From NCBI GenBank assembly GCA_030158305.1, contig JAOATE010000073.1, positions 25,988 to 89,987 of the forward strand: DNA of 64,000 nucleotides, in the 5' to 3' direction. The DNA is from Burkholderiaceae bacterium. Lineage in GTDB: Bacteria; Pseudomonadota; Gammaproteobacteria; Burkholderiales; Burkholderiaceae_B. Positions 62,133 through 64,000 of this stretch are shown here, in pieces (positions within the stretch are counted from its first letter, which is position 1; each line of letters begins with the position of its first letter). A program made the position numbers and the translations under genes. Below the pieces are notes generated by a model. That model ran no database searches. It was given only the letters and a program-made list of their open reading frames with translations, and was not told where the DNA came from.

Positions 62133-62809
62133 TTGGGCAAGGCCTCAATATCATAATGATGCGTGAGCGATCGATTCAACACTGGATCGATCAAACTCAT
62201 CTCAAAACGCGCGGCGGGACGAATTGCACCTTTTGTGCCAACAGTCCCGCAACTCATCGCCACTCCTTCTGGCAATCTCTCACTTTTGACATAGCGCGCA
62301 ATCAAATCCATAGGATGCAGCAATGCAGACAAGGGGCCGGACTGATACTGCACCCGTTTACCATCTTCAGTGATGTAAGACTCGATCATTAACTGATCCC
62401 AGTGCGCCGCAACATCCTGAAAACGCCATGCTTCTGAGCCAACAGGCTTGGTGCAAACCTGCTTCGACAAAGCGACACTGACCGTCTCCAGCCCACGATC
62501 CGTATGGTCGGAAGTCAGCGAAACCAGCAGCTCGCCTTGATGGGTGAATACAAATACCTCAACCTCGCCCGAACTCTCTTGCCCCACCACTTCAATCGTT
62601 GCAGCTTGAGATAACGTCTGACTCGCCACGCGATAAAAAAGCGGAACAGAACTTGGACGGGGCACACCAATCGCGGCCAGCTCTTCAATATGATGCTCAA
62701 TCGCAGCATGATCACGTCCCGCCCAACCTGCGATCACCATTTGATGGATGTCGGTCGAGATAGATTGTTTAGAGCCGTTCAGTGCCAAGAGATCAAATTT
62801 CAAATGCAT
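62123..62809 (-). CDS. DUF2848 protein
   Basis: A 228-residue DUF2848 member: IAGWAGRDHAAIEHHIEELAAIGVPRPSSVPLFYR, SSGEVEVFVF, SDHTDRGLETVSVALSKQVCTKP, and AAHWDQLMIES. The Ser-Gly-Glu-Val-Glu and SKQxC blocks recall fumarylacetoacetate-hydrolase-like folds with a metal site. No reaction is established. It lies between a Bug receptor and a TRAP permease, a context of carboxylate uptake. Confidence 0.78.
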   Translation of the reverse strand: MHLKFDLLALNGSKQSISTDIHQMVIAGWAGRDHAAIEHHIEELAAIGVPRPSSVPLFYRVASQTLSQAATIEVVGQESSGEVEVFVFTHQGELLVSLTSDHTDRGLETVSVALSKQVCTKPVGSEAWRFQDVAAHWDQLMIESYITEDGKRVQYQSGPLSALLHPMDLIARYVKSERLPEGVAMSCGTVGTKGAIRPAARFEMSLIDPVLNRSLTHHYDIEALPKVS

Positions 62810-62852
62810 AGTTTTTCCGAAAATTATTTATAAACTTTATAAGTTCAGCAAT

Positions 62853-64000
62853 CTAAATCGCGAACAACTTCGGCAACCAAAGTGCCAGAGAGGGGAAAAG
62901 CGCGAGTAATAACAGCAGCAACATCATCGCGGCGACAAACGGAAGGGAGCCAATAATCACAGGGGTCATCGAACCGCTGGACCGCAGACTTTGGACGACA
63001 AAAAGATTTAAGCCAACCGGAGGCGTAATCAATGCAGCCTCGACCAAGATAATAATGATGATACCTAACCAAACCGGATCAAATCCAAGCGCCATCATGA
63101 CCGGTGCAACGATTGGAATCGTAGTGATCATCATGGACAGGGTTTCCATAAAACAACCCAGCACAAGATAAAAAACAATCAATAACAGCAGCATGACATA
63201 AGGCGAAAAGCCCAATCCCGTGATGGCGTTCGTCAATGCGCTTGTCAATCCAGTTGCAGACATCACGAAATTTAAAAAACTTGCCCCGACTACGATCAGC
63301 ATGATCATTGCTGAAGAGCGCATTGTATTTTCAAGAGACTCTCGCACCATAGCGATGGTCAGACGTCGATATGCCGCGGCCAACACCATGGCACCCAGCA
63401 CACCCAAGGCGGCGGCCTCTGTGGGTGTGGCCACCCCTGCGTAGATCGAACCCACCACTAACAAGAATATCCCCATCGGGGGTACGAGATGCACCAATGA
63501 TTTCAAACGCTCTGACCAACTTGCGTGAATACGCTCACCGCCCCATGCAGGCTTATACATACAAGCGATGACAATTGTGAGCATGAACAGACTAGCAAGT
63601 AACAGCCCTGGCAAAATTCCTGCAAGATAGAGCTTGGGCACAGAAGAGTTGGTCAGCACACCATAAATCACTAAGTTGATTGATGGTGGAATCAAGATTC
63701 CCAACGTTCCTCCTGCTGCGATACTGCCTAGGAACAATGATTCGTTATAGCCACGCTTTGCGATCTGAGGGAGCGCGACCGTGCCAACAGTTGCCGCAGT
63801 GGCCACACTCGAACCAGAAGTCGCTGCAAACAGAGCTGATGCGCCAATATTTGCATGCATCAAGCCACCAGGTAGCCAAGATAACCACAAGCTCAAGGAT
63901 GAGTACATGCGCTCGGCAAAACCCGCGCGCAGTAACAGCTCTCCAAGCAAAATAAATAAAGGAATAGCGACGAGTAGGAATTCAGTATTTGTTGTCCATG
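62853..64000 (-). CDS. TRAP transporter large permease, DctM-like (5' end beyond window)
   Basis: The frame continues past the ORF-track start to the right edge: the upstream codons read TEFLLVAIPLFILLGELL, which is typical DctM sequence, so the true start is outside the window. The protein has the DctM membrane pattern, including LPGGLMHANIGASALFAATSGSSVATAATVGTVALP and SIAAGGTLGILIPPSINLVIYGVLTNSS. It imports carboxylates using an ion gradient. DctQ and DctP partners, if present, would be upstream, outside the window. Confidence 0.9.
   Translation of the reverse strand, partial: WTTNTEFLLVAIPLFILLGELLLRAGFAERMYSSLSLWLSWLPGGLMHANIGASALFAATSGSSVATAATVGTVALPQIAKRGYNESLFLGSIAAGGTLGILIPPSINLVIYGVLTNSSVPKLYLAGILPGLLLASLFMLTIVIACMYKPAWGGERIHASWSERLKSLVHLVPPMGIFLLVVGSIYAGVATPTEAAALGVLGAMVLAAAYRRLTIAMVRESLENTMRSSAMIMLIVVGASFLNFVMSATGLTSALTNAITGLGFSPYVMLLLLIVFYLVLGCFMETLSMMITTIPIVAPVMMALGFDPVWLGIIIIILVEAALITPPVGLNLFVVQSLRSSGSMTPVIIGSLPFVAAMMLLLLLLALFPSLALWLPKLFAI

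Noticed and set aside
1-64000. Prophage, CRISPR, integron, insertion sequence or tRNA-borne island
   Set aside because: I saw no array of repeats, no integrase or transposase motif, no tRNA-like cloverleaf and no abrupt change in composition.

Overview
This is a gene-dense 64 kb stretch of a Gram-negative, probably betaproteobacterial chromosome. The best guess is Burkholderiales, Alcaligenaceae-like. The grounds are a Bug/TctC-type solute receptor, three CaiB/BaiF CoA-transferases, YaeQ, DUF2848 and DUF2889 proteins, LptF, two tripartite RND pumps with NodT-type outer-membrane lipoproteins, and a moderate GC content judged by eye. I see no rRNA, tRNA, transposase, integrase, phage gene, CRISPR array or toxin-antitoxin pair. 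No stretch longer than about 200 bases lacks a gene, and almost all genes read as chromosomal metabolism and transport.

Layout. 1-5.0 kb: a minus-strand catabolic run (serine hydrolase, Ldh2-type dehydrogenase, cupin, Tat-exported alpha/beta hydrolase, NAD-dependent beta-decarboxylating dehydrogenase). 5.0-8.2 kb: plus-strand thioesterase, short nucleosidase and a large exported hydrolase. 8.3-10.5 kb: cysteine dioxygenase followed by an unusual four-domain rhodanese. 10.6-11.7 kb: nitronate monooxygenase-like enzyme. 11.8-17.7 kb and 19.6-25.3 kb: two complete RND efflux operons facing each other, separated by a RodZ-like protein and an arylformamidase-like hydrolase. 25.4-26.5 kb: a second beta-decarboxylating dehydrogenase. 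26.6-30.1 kb: AmtB, a DsbA/FrnE-like protein, an SDR that has lost its catalytic tetrad, and a type II haloacid dehalogenase. 30.1-35.2 kb: YaeQ, a hydratase, an FAD protein, the Cho nuclease and a DUF6817-like protein. 35.2-40.8 kb: D-aminoacylase and M20 peptidase divergent from an MFS transporter, thioesterase and cupin-like protein.

40.8-51.7 kb is CoA-ester metabolism. The main unit is a minus-strand operon encoding a CitE-like lyase, two CaiB/BaiF transferases, an acyl-CoA dehydrogenase, a MaoC hydratase and an MFS transporter. It has the logic of a pathway that imports a C4/C5 (branched) dicarboxylate, activates it to a CoA ester, oxidises and hydrates it, and cleaves it to acetyl-CoA plus an oxo acid. 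The same strand continues into a histidine phosphatase, UppP and a fumarylacetoacetate-hydrolase-family enzyme before a clear terminator at 42.96 kb. 51.8-64 kb: PfkB-type kinase, DUF2889 protein, an ATP/ADP-translocase-like carrier, exported aldo/keto reductase, LptF without LptG, FKBP isomerase, a split chromate transporter, a lytic transglycosylase, an exported metallo-beta-lactamase-fold hydrolase, a Bug receptor, a DUF2848 protein and a TRAP large permease cut by the window edge.

I found no obviously new multigene defence or mobile system. The best second-look items are the CoA-ester operon, the tetrad-less SDR, the four-domain rhodanese, and a recurring arrangement in which the stop codons of convergent genes lie within or beside one inverted repeat. 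All assignments rest on reading motifs by eye; no database search was run.
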